A stretch of 64,000 bases of DNA from Nageia nagi (Eukaryota > Pinophyta). The position numbers and the translations under genes are program-made. This document shows positions 49,241 through 62,045 of the stretch, one piece after another; the first letter of the stretch is position 1, and the number at the start of each line of letters is the position of its first letter. Below the pieces are notes generated by a model. That model saw only the letters and a list, made by a program, of their open reading frames with translations. It ran no database searches and was not told the origin of the DNA. The stretch is taken from positions 192,882,001 to 192,946,000 of the forward strand of contig JBITNC010000001.1 in the NCBI GenBank assembly GCA_050084985.1, given 5' to 3'.

Positions 49241-50116
49241 CAAGAGGTTGCATTAGCACGGTAAGTAATTCCAATGATTTGCATTATTATTTCACTCAAA
49301 AATGTGGATGCAAGCATAATAGCAAAATAACACTAGATATGGAGCAAAAATGAATGCCACCCATGCATGCACCACTATTCCCATGGTGCCCACAACATGC
49401 AAAATGTAAAACCATAGGCACCTCTCTTTGCTCCTACATTTGCTAAATGTATTTGGGTTCCAAAAACTCCCCAGGTATGCAAAATCATTGGTTAAAGTTG
49501 CATGTTTGTACCTGTAGTATATATTACCTAGGGTATGCATCTATCTAGCCATTGTGAATTATTATTGCTTCCTTAAATGATTCAATTGCTTTTTCTATCC
49601 CATAGTGAGGTCTTATTTTATTATTCCTCTATTTATTTGAATTTTTCATGACTTCTCACACTGCTAATGGTGTAAGGGGACTATTTTACAGCATCAATGA
49701 TGTGCATTTCTTGAGATAGAATTTAAAATGATAGTATTTTATTCATGGTTATTATATTTTGCCTTCATTAGATTAGTCTTTGAGTGCTTTTTCAAGTGTC
49801 TAATTAAAAAAAGGGCAATGATTTGATTGAGTCCTTTATTCCTCTTGGCACTTGATTATGGGTTGATTTATCTTTTATTGAAAATGAATTGTAATTTATT
49901 TTATGACTCATAGCATGATTGAATTTAGTACTTTAGGATTTGTTAAAATGATCCTTATGATTATAAGAAGTTAAATTTATTAAGTGCATGATGTCCTTCT
50001 TAGTAAAAAATTTATTATTAACACAATATTAAAAACTCTCAAATTTAAAACACACTCTCATTCAAAGCAAAATAGCAAGATAATCAAATACATAACAATT
50101 TTTGAGTCAAAAATGA

Positions 50117-50119
<3 letters not shown>
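49241..50119. other. Region between convergent gag and PMD genes of element 2
   Basis: AT-rich, with no pol domain on either strand. The minus-strand frame at 49540-49292 has no recognisable domain. Confidence 0.5.

Positions 50120-50182
<63 letters not shown>
50120..50182. repeat. (AT)n microsatellite, 63 bp
   Basis: An uninterrupted AT dinucleotide run just past the 3' end of the antisense PMD gene. Confidence 0.97.
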
Positions 50183-50186
<4 letters not shown>

Positions 50187-50203
50187 AAAATGTGAATACA
50201 AAA

Positions 50204-52226
50204 TAAGGGAGGTCCTATGACCATAGCCCTCACTAAGGAGGAGCATTTCCACCAATATTGGTAGTATCTCTCGTCCTAGCCCTAACCCTATGGATACTAC
50301 CACTAGCTATCATCCCTGATGTGTCGTGTGAGATCTCACTTGCTGTCACTCCATGGATCTCAAGAAGGATCTTCACTATCACATAATTGAATTTAAGAGT
50401 AGTAATCTCCTTCTCCTTTGCCTCCAACCTATCCATCTACCCTTGTATGAAAGACCACTGCTAGTATGGAGGTGGCACTGTCAACCTCTCTTGTAACCTC
50501 TTCACAGATTGCTCTAGGGTAGTAATTTGAGAATCCCTCTCAACTAGGGTGGCCTACAATGATGTCACCTAGGCCTCAACCAAGTCACCTCTTCTTCTAA
50601 TGAAGTGATTTTTCTATCTGCATCTCCTACAATAAAGTAAAATTCATGATTAATTGAGCATTCTTATTTGAGTTAGCTAGTACTATTAAGGGTGTAGCTA
50701 TAGCTAAAATGGCTAACCTTGGTTTTCTTGATGCTTATCCCTTTTGCATTAGGATGTCATGGATGGTATTGTTCACTTGATAGGGATCATCCTTTGATGA
50801 TCCTTTATTGGTAGCCTCCTCCTCCTCCTCATCATCATCCTTGTCCATCCTACTATCTCTAAGATGGACTTTGATCCATCATGTTGTGTAACTAGAGGTA
50901 ACCCTATGTGCCATAGAAATATAGATGACCTCATCTACTATCCTTAACTCCTCCCATGTGAGCCTCCTTATTAGTATAAATTATGCTCCTACAGGTAGGT
51001 CTCTCTCAACCATGTATCACCAATAGCATGTGGGTACTGGTGGGATCCCTTGCTAGATCCCAAACTACTGCAGTATACACTAGGGATGGGAGGGCTCCAC
51101 TACCTTCCTCTACATTTGGAGGAAACAATCCTAACACACCCATACTAGCTAATGTGCATCTACATCCCATACAAAATCCTAATAGCAAATCCAAATAAGG
51201 TCAATGATATGTAGCCCATCAATTTGTCATCTTCTCACCTTTAGTGAGTGGGGATACCTATACCATCTACTGTTGGATGTCCAACAAACCAAATCAATAT
51301 CCTTTGGGTCCTCCCTTACCCGTTGTAGTCCCTCCAATCATGTGATGGCTATGTGCTCATAAGATAATATCTATAGTAATGTTGCATGGGCGATCATCAT
51401 GTTGAACTTGTCAACATTGACAAAGTTGGACAAGTCCCTATACAACTAAGCTATAACTAGGGGTCCCCACATAAACTATGCTCCCCTATTGTATATCAAC
51501 ATCACCACCCAAACTAGTACTAGTGGGAAGGTCAAGCTACTCTTATCTGGACATAAGTATAGCTATCATTGTAGCTACATATAGCTATAAAAATTTTCCT
51601 ATTGGGACAAATCGACATACCTTTGCTAACCTCACTAGTTGATGCTCCCAATCATGGTATACCTCCCATGTCAGCCATAGAGTCTCTTACTCCTAGACAT
51701 TTTATATGGAAGCTCCCTCTAATGTACAAGAGTTCCCTTGATGGGAAACCCCAATATGCGGTAGACAACAAGAAGTGTGATGGTCATTTCACTTGGGGGC
51801 AAGTGAAATGAGTAGCAATCAGGGTCTCATCTCTCTACCAATGTTATTAATAGTGGCAAGTCCTACTACACATGCTAGATGATGGCTAGATATACTATCC
51901 CATATTAGGACAAAATATCATCAATGTGGTTGGTTCTAGGACAACCCCTTGCCTTCTCTAATATGGCTATGGTCATTGGTCATCCCTAGATAAGAACCTT
52001 GTGTTCTTATAAGGGGATAAAAGAAAACTAAAATGGTAAATTTCTTTGCTAAAGTAAACTATCAAATTCTCAAACTTAAATAGCATAAATTATGAATTAT
52101 TAAATAAAAATATACAACAAGAATACTTACCACATACTCATATGGAAGGGAGTAGAGATACTCCACTATGTGGCCTCTTTGACCAGTAATGGGATGTCTA
52201 AGCAACCTCCATGCCTTGTCAGCCAT
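50204..52226 (-). pseudogene. PMD protein gene, antisense inside element 2
   Basis: The start at 52226 gives MADKAWRLLRHPITGQRGHI, VEYLYSLPYEYV, then a clear donor (GTG/GTAAGT at 52130). The acceptor is near 52006 (CTTATAAG/AACAC), giving a 125-bp intron. PMD-like wording follows: GFPIKGTLVH near 51750 (compare RLPIRGRLVN in element 1), then YRDLSNFVNVDKF and TLLQILSYEHIAIT near 51440-51340 (compare YHDLHGFVEVE and LLQVWAYDHIVIS). CWTSNSRWYRYPH and GLFPPNVEEGSG lie further on. An acidic DDEEEEEATNKGS is near 50840, a coiled coil (RDSQITTLEQSVKRLQERL; DRLEAKEKEITTLK) at 50560-50390, and a tail ends TTNIGGNAPP at 50204. Many stops interrupt it. Domain order matches the PMD gene of element 1. 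Confidence 0.68.
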
Positions 52227-54178
52227 ATAGAAGATCAAAATGATGAATAAAAATATGAAAAATGATTGAACGCAATGATGACCAAGAGTAAATGACATCC
52301 ATGCTAAGTTAATAAACCTCAAACTCAATCATGTTCAACCAAAGGATGAGTCAGCACATGAGCAGGGCTTCACTAGGTAGGTTGGAAGTCAAAGCACCAA
52401 GTCACCAAAATATAAAGTCCAAATGAACCTTTTCAATTTAAAATTTTATTATATAATTTCTCAATTGTATTGAAACCCTAGGGCTTCATAATTTTCTCAT
52501 ATAGATTCCCTAAATTATTATGTTATATGTTCATGGTGCATAAAATTATTTTAAATGATTGATGTTTCTTTTTTAAAAAAATTTACTATTATTTTCATAA
52601 TGCCAACGACATCCATTTCCTTGATTTATGTGTACATTTAGGGACTAACAACCTATAATGGTTTATACGTGCATTTTAATCCCTTATAGATTGTGTATGA
52701 TTGAAATGTTAACATTTGTATTATTTAAAATTATCAATAGAAATTATATGGCACCAATGATGTGAAATTGGCTAAATTAGAAAAAATTGTAAATGCGTGT
52801 TCTCAATTTGTGTTCACATACATATTATTGAATGATAAGTGCACTTAAAATGTTGATATACATGATTAATTTTTATTAGAAAAATGCTATCATATTTAAA
52901 TTATACTTCAAATTTTCATCTTCAAAATTATTTATTGCATGCATTCCATTATCAATTGAATATCCTTTTTTTTCAGTGTCAATTGAAAATATTCCTAATT
53001 TTGGAAAAATTTATCTTGCTTCCTATGCCACAAGCAACATGAATATTGAAAAATTGCATGATCTATTAAATAATTACAAAGTTTTTATATTATTTATAAG
53101 TCATAGCAATGGTTATTGAAATATTACATATCCTAAAACTATAATTAGTAAATACAAATAAATGTTGCTATCAAATAATTTCCCTAAAAATTTTATGTTC
53201 AATTGGATTATTCTTTTATTTTTTTTCATGAATGAAAATAATGTGCTATAGATGGTTTTCAATTGAATATCTTCCAATTTTTGCACTTGAAATCAAAAAT
53301 CTCATGTCACTTAGGGCATGCAACTGCTATAAATCCTTTGGTATTAAGGCATGTTATCATTTTATTGAATATTTCCCCATTTATATGGATTATTCATACA
53401 TATTAGTTGATTTCAAGCTAATGATCAATATTGTTGAAAATATGATCATTCAATTCTAGGCATCCCATGATGGTTGCAAAGTGGACTTACATTGAATATG
53501 CATGCAAATTGAGATGTTACAATGAATGACCAAATAATAATTGAATATAGTAATGATAGAAAATGAATATACTGCTTTATTAAAATACTAATATTATTTC
53601 AAAGCCATGGTCTTCCCATGAGCAAATATGATATTGATACATGACATCACCATCATGAGTCACTAAATGAATATTTATGGACTATAAGTTATCTATTGCA
53701 GTAGTCTATAAATTATGGATATTGCAAGCATGGGGCATTACAAATAACCCATGCATTTGCTCTTCATATACTATGAGTTATTTATTGTAGTAGTCTATGT
53801 ATCATTATCTATATTTCACTATGAGTCTCATGGGCCATAGTCATATATTGCAGATTTTATTTTTTTCATCCTTGCTTTTTATATTGTTTATTCTTTCATG
53901 GATGTGATCTATGTGGGTATATGTTATTTTGTTCTATAGGTATTTTTCGGGTGAGTAGGATTGACATTAATGGCTCACCTCATAAAGGGACTCCTAGTTT
54001 TGGCTTGATCACTAAACATAACAAGAGCTAGGGCAACCAAGACCAAAAGGGGGAAAGCAACATACAATACTTGATATATCGATCAAAAATAGGGAAGTCC
54101 ACTTTACTATTGGAAATCTTTTTCTCTTCTATAGACTTCTTTGGATTATGCAATTTCAATGTTTTTCATTACACATCC
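52227..54178. other. 3' non-coding region of element 2
   Basis: AT-rich, with no gene supported. It lies upstream of the PMD gene and would hold its promoter. A phrase (ACTATAAGTTATCTATTGCAG) is repeated imperfectly 89 bp apart (53681 and 53770). Confidence 0.5.
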
Positions 54179-54192
54179 AAAGAGGGGGAAAA
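54179..54192 (+). promoter_or_regulatory. Polypurine tract of element 2
   Basis: AAAGAGGGGGAAAA immediately before the TG of the 3' LTR. Confidence 0.88.
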
Positions 54193-54915
54193 TGTAGATG
54201 CCTAAAAATGATTCATTATTTATTTAATAAATCATATTTAGTGCATTAAATGATTAAAAGGTAATAATGTATAAATCAAGATAAAATGCTATTATATTGC
54301 AATACCATGTGCCAGGGCCAATGTAATATCATATACCATGGTTTATATTTTAAGTTATATTGAATATTGAAATGATTATTATTATTGCTATGTGTCAAAT
54401 TTCACCCCTTTTTATTTCCTTACAAGTTATAAATACTGGAGGTGAAGGTTTACATCCCTATCAGAACTCTATGATAGGTGGTTTTCCCAAACATTATACC
54501 AACAATGTCTCTTGATGCCACCTATCTTTGAGAACTTGTTAACTTTTTGAGCTCTATAATCTCTCTCTTTTTAACACAAAATTATCCTTTCCATGGTGTT
54601 GGTAGTGTTAGACTCCTATGATGCTAGCAGCATGTGCCTTTTAGATCAAGAGTTCCATACTTCAAGGAATGACTCATGATATCACTTTAGTGAACATTTG
54701 TTGCAAGATCATTTGAAATTTGATCATGATCCTCTGAATGCTCATTGTTATCTACTCTTAAGGATTGTACATATATTGGTTGCAGGCCTCACTCTATATG
54801 TTTTTATATATTTCATGTATATTTCTTGTAATATAATATAGAGTTATTATTCATTGTATCCATAGACTACATTTATATTTATTTATGTATTTATTTACAC
54901 ATTTTTGGGTCTAAA
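54193..54915 (+). repeat. 3' LTR of element 2
   Basis: 723 bp. Compared with the 5' LTR it lacks about 106 bp near position 100, and its terminal CA has become AA. Confidence 0.92.
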
Positions 54916-55650
54916 CTAATGATGAATCCCACTCCAATTTAAAATTAAATAAATGTTAGTAAAAATAAATAGAAATTAAAAATATTAATTATATTATAAA
55001 ATAAATTAAAAGCTCATAACATATCATTAAATACTTACCTTCTCCACCAACGTGATCAATTTGTTAACACGTTCTTTAATTCCATAAGCCAATTCCTTTG
55101 ATGTTAGAAGTATTCCAAATCTTTGGTACTACAAATATATATATATTTAATTAAATAATATTACCATTACTTAACTATTTCTTTTTAAAATATTAAATAA
55201 TTTATAAATATACTCACAAATGTGACCATAACTCCATATTTTCCTATGCTATCAATATAATGTGTACCACCAACTAATTTTAATCAAATAAAAACATGCA
55301 TATGTGAAGCATTTTTCCATAATGAAGGTTTGTATATGGACTTGTGGTGCCATTCCTCATCACTCACGTTTGACCATTTGTTTCCATACTTGCTTGTGCA
55401 TGTTGGTGGTTAAGCGCCCACATGATCGTCTGGTGGAAGCTTTTTTATGGATAACCTAAAGTGGTCCCTTTTTCAATTTAAGTTGCAACTTATCATTTGG
55501 AGTGCTTTTTCTACACTCCACCCATAAATGCAATCTTTCTTGAGATGATCTATCAATTATCTTTTGGTTTCAAAATACAAAAAAAATAAAAAAATTTATT
55601 ATTTTTTAATTTTTTTTATAAAATAAATTTTTAAATATTACTAAAAATAT
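54916..55650 (-). pseudogene. Transposase-like segment, copy B, part 2
   Basis: It resumes copy B after element 2 and aligns with 37583-38690 minus the 390-bp insert. It shows the same exon-like pieces on the minus strand (HHKSIYKPSLWKNASHMHVF, KLVGGTHYIDSIGKYGV; RNWLMELKNVLTN). It ends where the telomere-like array begins. Confidence 0.55.
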
Positions 55651-55656
55651 TTATAA

Positions 55657-56095
55657 CCATAACCCTAAATTTTTTTACCATAACCCTAACCATAACTCGA
55701 AACCCTAACCCTTAAACCTTAACCATAACCATAACCCCTTAACCCATAAAACCTAACCCCTAAACCCTAACCTTTAACCCAAACCCAAACACCTAACCCT
55801 TAAACCCTAACCACTAAACCCCAACCTTAATCCCTAACTCTAATCCATAACCCAAACCCTTGATGCTTACCCCTAACCCTAACCATAACCTCTAAATCGT
55901 AACCATAAGCCTAACCATAACCCCAAACCCTAACCCTTACCTTAACCCTTACCCATAACCCTTAAACCCTAACCCATAACCCTTAAAACCTAATTATAAC
56001 CCTTAAAACTTAACCCCTAACACTTGACCCAAACCCTTAACTCTTGAACCTTAACTATAAATCTTAACTGTTAATCCCTTACCCCAACTATAGCT
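55657..56095. repeat. Telomere-like (CCCTAA) array, second block
   Basis: Dense CCCTAA, CCCTTAAA and CCATAACC words with the same longer phrase as the first block (TAATTATAACCCTTAAAACTTAA near 55990). Short scattered remnants follow at 56222-56260 and 56328-56345 in very AT-rich DNA. Confidence 0.85.
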
Positions 56096-56689
56096 ATGAA
56101 ATTTATATTATTTTAAAATTAAAAATTTATTAATTTAAAATTATTAAATTATAATAAAATTTATATATTATTTTAAAATTAAAAATGTATGTTATTTAAA
56201 AAATTATAATGCCAAAATTTTTAACCATAACCCCAATTATAACCCTTAAAACCTAAATATATAAAATTACAAATTATAATATATAAAACTTTAAAGTTTA
56301 TAAAATTTATATTATTTTAAAATTTATCATAACCATAACCCTAATTAAAATTTATTAAATTGTAATAAAATTTATATTTAATTTATAATTTATATTATTT
56401 TAAAATAGTATAAACTATAAATACTATGAATGTGTTTTCAAATCTTATATTCACAAAGTAAACTTGTGCATAATTTGGCAAAATTAGAGCAAAATTTCTT
56501 GGGAAAGCTCAGGGCATCATACAATTTTGGATATCTTGGGCATCCAAGTATGTTATTCTATGTTTCTATTTATTTTTATATGTTTTTTAAGCAAAAATTT
56601 TTATTGTTTCAGTAAAAATCCTAAGTTTTTTTTAGTTCAAACCATAGTTTTTTTAGTTTAAACCCTAGTTTTTTTAGATTAAACCTTAG

Positions 56690-59310
56690 GTGTATTGGCA
56701 TCCAGAGTCTAGAGTTAAGTGGCTAAAAGAAGGGGATCAAAATACCTGATTCTTTAAACTAACTACCTTCAACCATAAATTTACCAATAGAATAGCTGAA
56801 ATAAGGAAAGAAGATGGATCTATCACTTAGGACATAGATGAGATTAGGCAAATGGGAGTGGACTTCTTTCATCACATTCTTGTAGTTGAAGAAGACCCAA
56901 GTGAAAGGGCCATGAGGGAAATCTTACAATGCATACCCATAATTATCACTAAAGAACATAACAAAATGCTCACAACCCCCTTGTCTAAGGTAGAAATAGA
57001 AAAAATAATCAAGAGCCTTCCTCGTAATAAAACTCCTAGGCCAAATGGATTCATAAGTGAATTCTTTCAAAAGTTATGGGTATTATTGGAGAAGATATAT
57101 ACCAATCACTAATTGCATTTCAAGAAGCAAAAATCATCCTTAAATATTGGAATGCAACCTTCTTAATATTAATCCCAAAAACTAGGTAACAAAGGAGTTC
57201 AAATCCTTTAGATAGATCAGCCTCTATAATGTATTCTACAAGATCATGATAAAAATAATAGCAAACAATTTGAGAAACTACCTACCAAAGATAATTTCTA
57301 AAGAGCAAAGAGGTTTTGTAAAAGGAGGAAAAATAGTGGATGGAATAATTGAACTACATGAAGCAATTCACTCCACAGACATTGGAGATAAAGACACCTT
57401 CTTACTCAAATTGGACATGATGAAAGTGTATGATTGGGTCAACTAGCTTTTCCTTGATAAAATTATGGAAAAATTTGGATTTTCAAACATGTGGAGAAAA
57501 TAGATTTCATAATGTATTTCAACCCTCTCATTCTTTGTGATCATTAATAGGGAACCAGCTGGCTTCTTTACATTAGGAAGGGGATTACAATAGGGGGACC
57601 CCATCTCCCCATATCTCTTTATAATCATGGATGAGGCTTTGGGAAGGCAAATTTCAAAGAAGATATACCAAGGCAAAATTAATGGTCTAGTAGTTTCTCC
57701 CAATTGCAACAAATTTCTCATCACCAATTTGTGGATGACACAATGTTAGTTGATAGAACTACTAGAATGGAAGCTACAAAGTTCATCAAAGTATTGACAA
57801 AATATGAAGAAGCATCATAATAAAAAATAAATTATGAGAAAAGTAAAATATTCTTCATAAAGACTTATTTTAGGAGATAAAGGACAATAGTAGATGTATT
57901 ATAATGCCTAATTGGAGAACTCCCAAGCACATTTTTGGGGATTCCACTATTATGAAAATCTAAGATGGAAATTTAGAGACCAATGATTGATAGGATAAGG
58001 AACAAACTAGCAAGCTAGAAGGTAGTAATGTTAAACTCAACTGCAAAGTATTTATCAGTCAAAACTATGCTTCAAGTTATGTCAATTTATTTCTCTTCAA
58101 CCTTTAAAATTCCATTATTAGTATCAAAGTAGATTGATCATATTTTTAGCCAATTCCTTTTTTCAAGAGTGGAGGAAAAGCAAAGGTTGACCCTATTAAT
58201 CTAGAAAAAGGTACGATGATCGAAGTGCCAAGGTGGATTAGGCCTTAGAAAGCATAGTAACTTCAATCACACATTTCTTGAAAAACTATATTGGTAGATG
58301 GCTATAGAAGATAATGTGGATTGGATTAAGATCTCCCAAAATAAGTATTTAGCAAGAACATAAAATATCCTAAAGGTAGATAATCCATCTAGGGTATCCT
58401 AGCTTTGGAATGGACTTAGAAAGGATAGGGAAGTACTCTAGGACCATATCTCTCGGGGGATTGGTGATGGTTCCCAATTTTTTTTTTGACATGATGAGTG
58501 GTTGGGTAAATATTCATTACATCAATCAGAGAAGTTCCTACCACTAGCAACTTGGGCATCTGAGCATATCAAATATTTAGTAAGGAAATATATAGAGGTA
58601 ATAAATGAAAGAAGAGAATGGAAGATTATCATCCCTTAATAAGGATAGCTAATACCTAAAGAAGAATAAGTCAACATATTACTTGTAGGATAACCCCTAA
58701 CACAAGAAGTAAGAAAGGATAAACCCTTATGGAAGAGGAACAAAGAGTAACAATACATCATCAAAACTAGATATGACATATTCATATCTAGATAAGACAA
58801 TAGATTCCCAAGATACAAAGTATGGATAAGTGGGCTTATACCAAAAGTGGCAATGTTCTATTAGCTGGTATTTAGAAATAAAATGCTAACCATGAACAAT
58901 ATAAGAAGGAGAGGGATGATTCTACCTAATGTTTACCTCCTATGCTTTAAATAAGAAGAGATAGGTAGCCATATCTTCATTCATTATAAATATGCAATAC
59001 AAGTTTAGAGATAGATAATAAATGGGATGGATTGGGTAGTCTTAAATATAGAGTGAAGACTAATCAAAAGATGGCCACCTCCTATTACCAAAGGGTTGAA
59101 AAGCACTTGGTGGGAATTCTTACTCCCATATATGTGTTGGAAGCTATGTAATGAGTGGAATCATAGACACTTCAAAAATAAGTAGATGAATGCAAATCAA
59201 CTAGCTATCAAAATCAAAGTAGCATTAGAGGATAATGTAAAGGTATATTTGAAAGAGATAAATGATCATGTAAAATGGAAAAATGAAAATGAATATAGGG
59301 GATGAACCCC
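56690..59310 (+). mobile_element. L1-like LINE, ORF2 remnant
   Basis: The 5' end is truncated after the endonuclease. It opens with the pre-RT linker (SRVKWLKEGDQNT; FFKLTTFNHKFTNRIAEIRK). The RT begins at about 56990: IEKIIKSLPRNKTPRPNGFI, SEFFQKLW. Then come EQRGFVKGGKIVDGIIELHE and FLLKLDMMKVYDWVN (57390-57446; K where A is usual in the D-x-x-K-A-Y-D box), and FVDDTMLVDRTTRMEATKF (from 57727) with the catalytic DD intact. TFLGIPLL, WIKISQNKYLART and GIGDGSQFFF follow, and a zf-RVT-like NNIRRRGMILPNVYLLCF, EEIGSHIF lies at about 58890-58990. Frameshifts and stops are numerous. It resembles the fragment at 2815-4085 in the C-terminal region. Confidence 0.85.
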
Positions 59311-60429
59311 CCAACTAACAAGAATGATGAAGAAATATTATAGCATAAATTTCTCAATAAGGGAAACATATGAGTGGTAGGGAGGGTTAAGTATAAGATT
59401 TACCTCAAATGAGGTAGATGTTCACATGGAAACACATCAAAATCTAAGGATGATATGAATGTAATTATCCAAATATACATTAAAAGATCTCAAGGCATGG
59501 TAAATGAAGAATTTGAAAATATTGACCACCTTGAGCAACTTTAAAAGCTAATCAATTATAGGTGATAAGATTTAAAATTAATGAATAAAGGCTTCATTCA
59601 ATATAGAAGCTTCTAGTAATAGCCATAAGAGTAGTTGGTAGTCAATTCTCCCACATCAGAAAGATGCAAGGGAAATAGAGAAATAAGATCCATACATAGA
59701 GCTACCAAATGAATTTGTGGTTAGGGAAACAAACATAAAAGAGGATAAGATACCAAAGATAGATTAGGAAAATATGCCAATCATCTACATTATCAGACCT
59801 TGCAAGCTATTTACCTAATAAGATAAAGTCTAGGAGAGAAATAAGAGAGATTATAATAAGATAAATAAAAGGATAGTATTTTTTTAGTAACAAGGCTAGA
59901 GGAAAATGTGTTATGTAAGAACTACCAAATGTAAACAAAGCCTTTTATAATAGAAAGTATTAATTCTAATACTTTTATAATTCCTTACAGGTTTTGGGAT
60001 CCTATTTTAAAAAATTCCCTTTTTTACCAATTACTCAAAAAAAAAGTAAACTCTAAAGTTTTTAGTAAAAACTCTAGATTTTCAAGAAAAAACCTAGGTT
60101 TTTCTTTTGGAAAATATCATGTTTTTTAACTTATAAAAAATTAGGAAAATTATATAAAAAATAGATGATTTGCACTTACCTCCTCAAATCTCTAAAAATT
60201 TTGAAGAAATGATGAGGAAAATTTCTTCTCTTGTAAAAATTTGTAATTTTTTTGAAAAATTAGATAAAAATTGATAAATCATGTTCAAATATTCAAAAAA
60301 CTTAAAACAAATTGATATTAAACACTTACTTGTAGCCTAAACTCTTCTCTTGGGAAAATACACCTCAATTTTGAAAAAAAAACTACTAGAATGAAAGTGA
60401 CAAGTTTATCTTTTTTAATTTTCATGAGG
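59311..60429. other. LINE 3' region and AT-rich spacer
   Basis: Broken sequence in the style of the LINE tail continues to about 59950. Beyond that it is AT-rich with short repeats of AACTCTAGATTTTC-like words. No gene is supported. Confidence 0.4.
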
Positions 60430-60780
60430 GTTAGTTTGATTTGACATATTTTTTGATGTATTTTGTGTCAAGATTTACATCAAGAGTTGTGGCATTCCTC
60501 ATTATTCCATTTCTACCATTTGAGCCTCTACCATTTGCATTTTGGCCCCTAACATTTCTTTGATTTGCCCTAGCATTGGCATTCATGGGAAGGCCATTTT
60601 TGACACCTTATCATTGGTTTTTTGAAGCTCTTGTTACACATTTTGGAATTTTCATAATTTGAGTCCACCAAATGTTATTATTATTAGGCTCAAGCATACT
60701 CATATTGACTTTCTAAACTCTTATAGCAAAAGAATTATGGACCATAGATTTGAGAGTTTGAACTTGATGCTCTGATACCA
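60430..60780 (-). mobile_element. 5' end of an LTR retrotransposon: iMet primer-binding site and gag start
   Basis: On the minus strand TGGTATCAGAGC (60780-60769) is a perfect plant initiator-Met primer-binding site, 1 nt inside an LTR ending TGTTACA. Beyond it a leader and a possible gag start encode asparagine/glycine/arginine-rich text (NANARANQRNVRGQNANGRG, SNGRNG) near 60600-60500. The rest of the element is missing, and the LINE region lies beyond. Confidence 0.6.
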
Positions 60781-60781
60781 A

Positions 60782-61500
60782 TGTAACACATCCTCTTATT
60801 CTATACATCCAAAACCTTAAATTTTAGAACAATTTTTTTTAATTTAGTTTAATCACTTGAAATATATATGAATGGATTCATGTGATCCACATGAGCTTGT
60901 TAATGCTACTAGCTAGTTAGTACCCACATGGCAAGATTAGATAAAGTATGGATTATCCAACCTTGAATAAATCTCTTCTAGTGTTCACTCCATAATGCTC
61001 ATCCCATTGAGGAGATGCCTTAAATGTGACCCAACCATTTCCACTTTATGAACTGTGTAATAGATATTTTGGACATGGCATAGTGGTTTTCTACTCAGGG
61101 ACCATATCACCTAAGAAAATGTACATCCATTAGGTTAAATATCCTCTCTTGATGATAATTATTTGAATCACAAGAGAAGATAGTTTGTCCTAGGAAAATT
61201 CTTTATGAGTGGGAAATGTAATTGCTTATGGAACAATCATCATACTCCTATGTGCTTAATTATAAGTAGTATGACTACTAAATTACCTTCACCTAGTATC
61301 CATAGTTTTATCAACTATTATCCTCATTTGACACCCTATCGAGGATATGAGACACTAACCTACCAATTTCTATCAACTAGGCTCACCATGGAATCTGACA
61401 TCCCTATGCCCATATCTTGGGGAGACATGGGTATCAAAATAATACCCTTGAGTGTTTTGTAAGTTTAATTAATTTTTAAGAAAGGTTATAAAATAAAAAC
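60782..61500 (-). repeat. LTR next to the iMet site (outer border not defined)
   Basis: The inner end is exact: TGTAACACATCC on the plus strand. The outer end cannot be placed, because no second LTR or TSD is visible. The end given is a guess. Confidence 0.35.
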
Positions 61501-61879
61501 CACCCATGACCTAACAATATCATAATGTATGCAAGAAGACTCAAAACAACTTATTTAGGAAGTCATAAGAGATATGTAGTTCTACAAATATCCCATATGC
61601 ATGGTACTTTGTAATTAAAACCACTTTATAAAATTCTCATACCATTGTTTGGTAATGTACATTGAGATGATATTAAAGTTAGCTACTACTGTAAAGGAAG
61701 TGCAACACAAAGTGGTCCATACTCAAGGAATATTCTTTTAGAATTTTGTTTAGCAAGGGAGGTTCAACTAATGAATATTCCATGCTATTTTATTTCACTA
61801 CCAAATCCATCCAAAATTTATTTTTTTTGTTGAATCAATTCCTTAGGGTTTCCCTTCTTATCCTTCATTTCATGTCAAT

Positions 61880-62045
61880 CCTTTTTTACCTTGTTAACTA
61901 TCCAAGTATTCCCAAGTGTTCCCATAGGATTTCAAATTATCCCATTAGTTCCCAGTTGATCCATTCATTCCCATTTTTGATCCCAAGGATTATTTACATT
62001 TCCTAATTAATTCCAAACCTCAAATTGGAATCATAATTCTAAGTT
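61880..62045 (-). repeat. GGGAA/GGGAT-rich tract, opposite orientation
   Basis: On the minus strand GGGAT or GGGAA recurs at irregular spacing (TTGGGATCAAAAATGGGAATG, ACTGGGAACTAATGGGAT). It resembles 27719-28020 inverted. Confidence 0.5.

Larger units (their letters stand above)
46277..54915 (+). mobile_element. LTR element 2: gag plus antisense PMD gene, no pol
   Basis: A complete 8639-bp element with TG-starting LTRs (46277-47105 and 54193-54915) and TSD CTAAT. The primer-binding site TGGTGAACATGACATT is 3 nt inside the 5' LTR, and the purine tract AAAGAGGGGGAAAA abuts the 3' LTR. In order it holds gag (47259 to about 49240), an (AT)n tract, a PMD gene on the opposite strand (52226-50204) and an AT-rich 3' region. 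No protease, RT, RNase H or integrase is found. The layout repeats that of element 1 although LTR sequences differ. The element is more decayed than element 1. Copy A of the host repeat supplies the empty site. Confidence 0.92.

Noticed and set aside
49984-50303. Open frames reading through the (AT)n tract (IYIYIY)
   Set aside because: Translation of a dinucleotide repeat.
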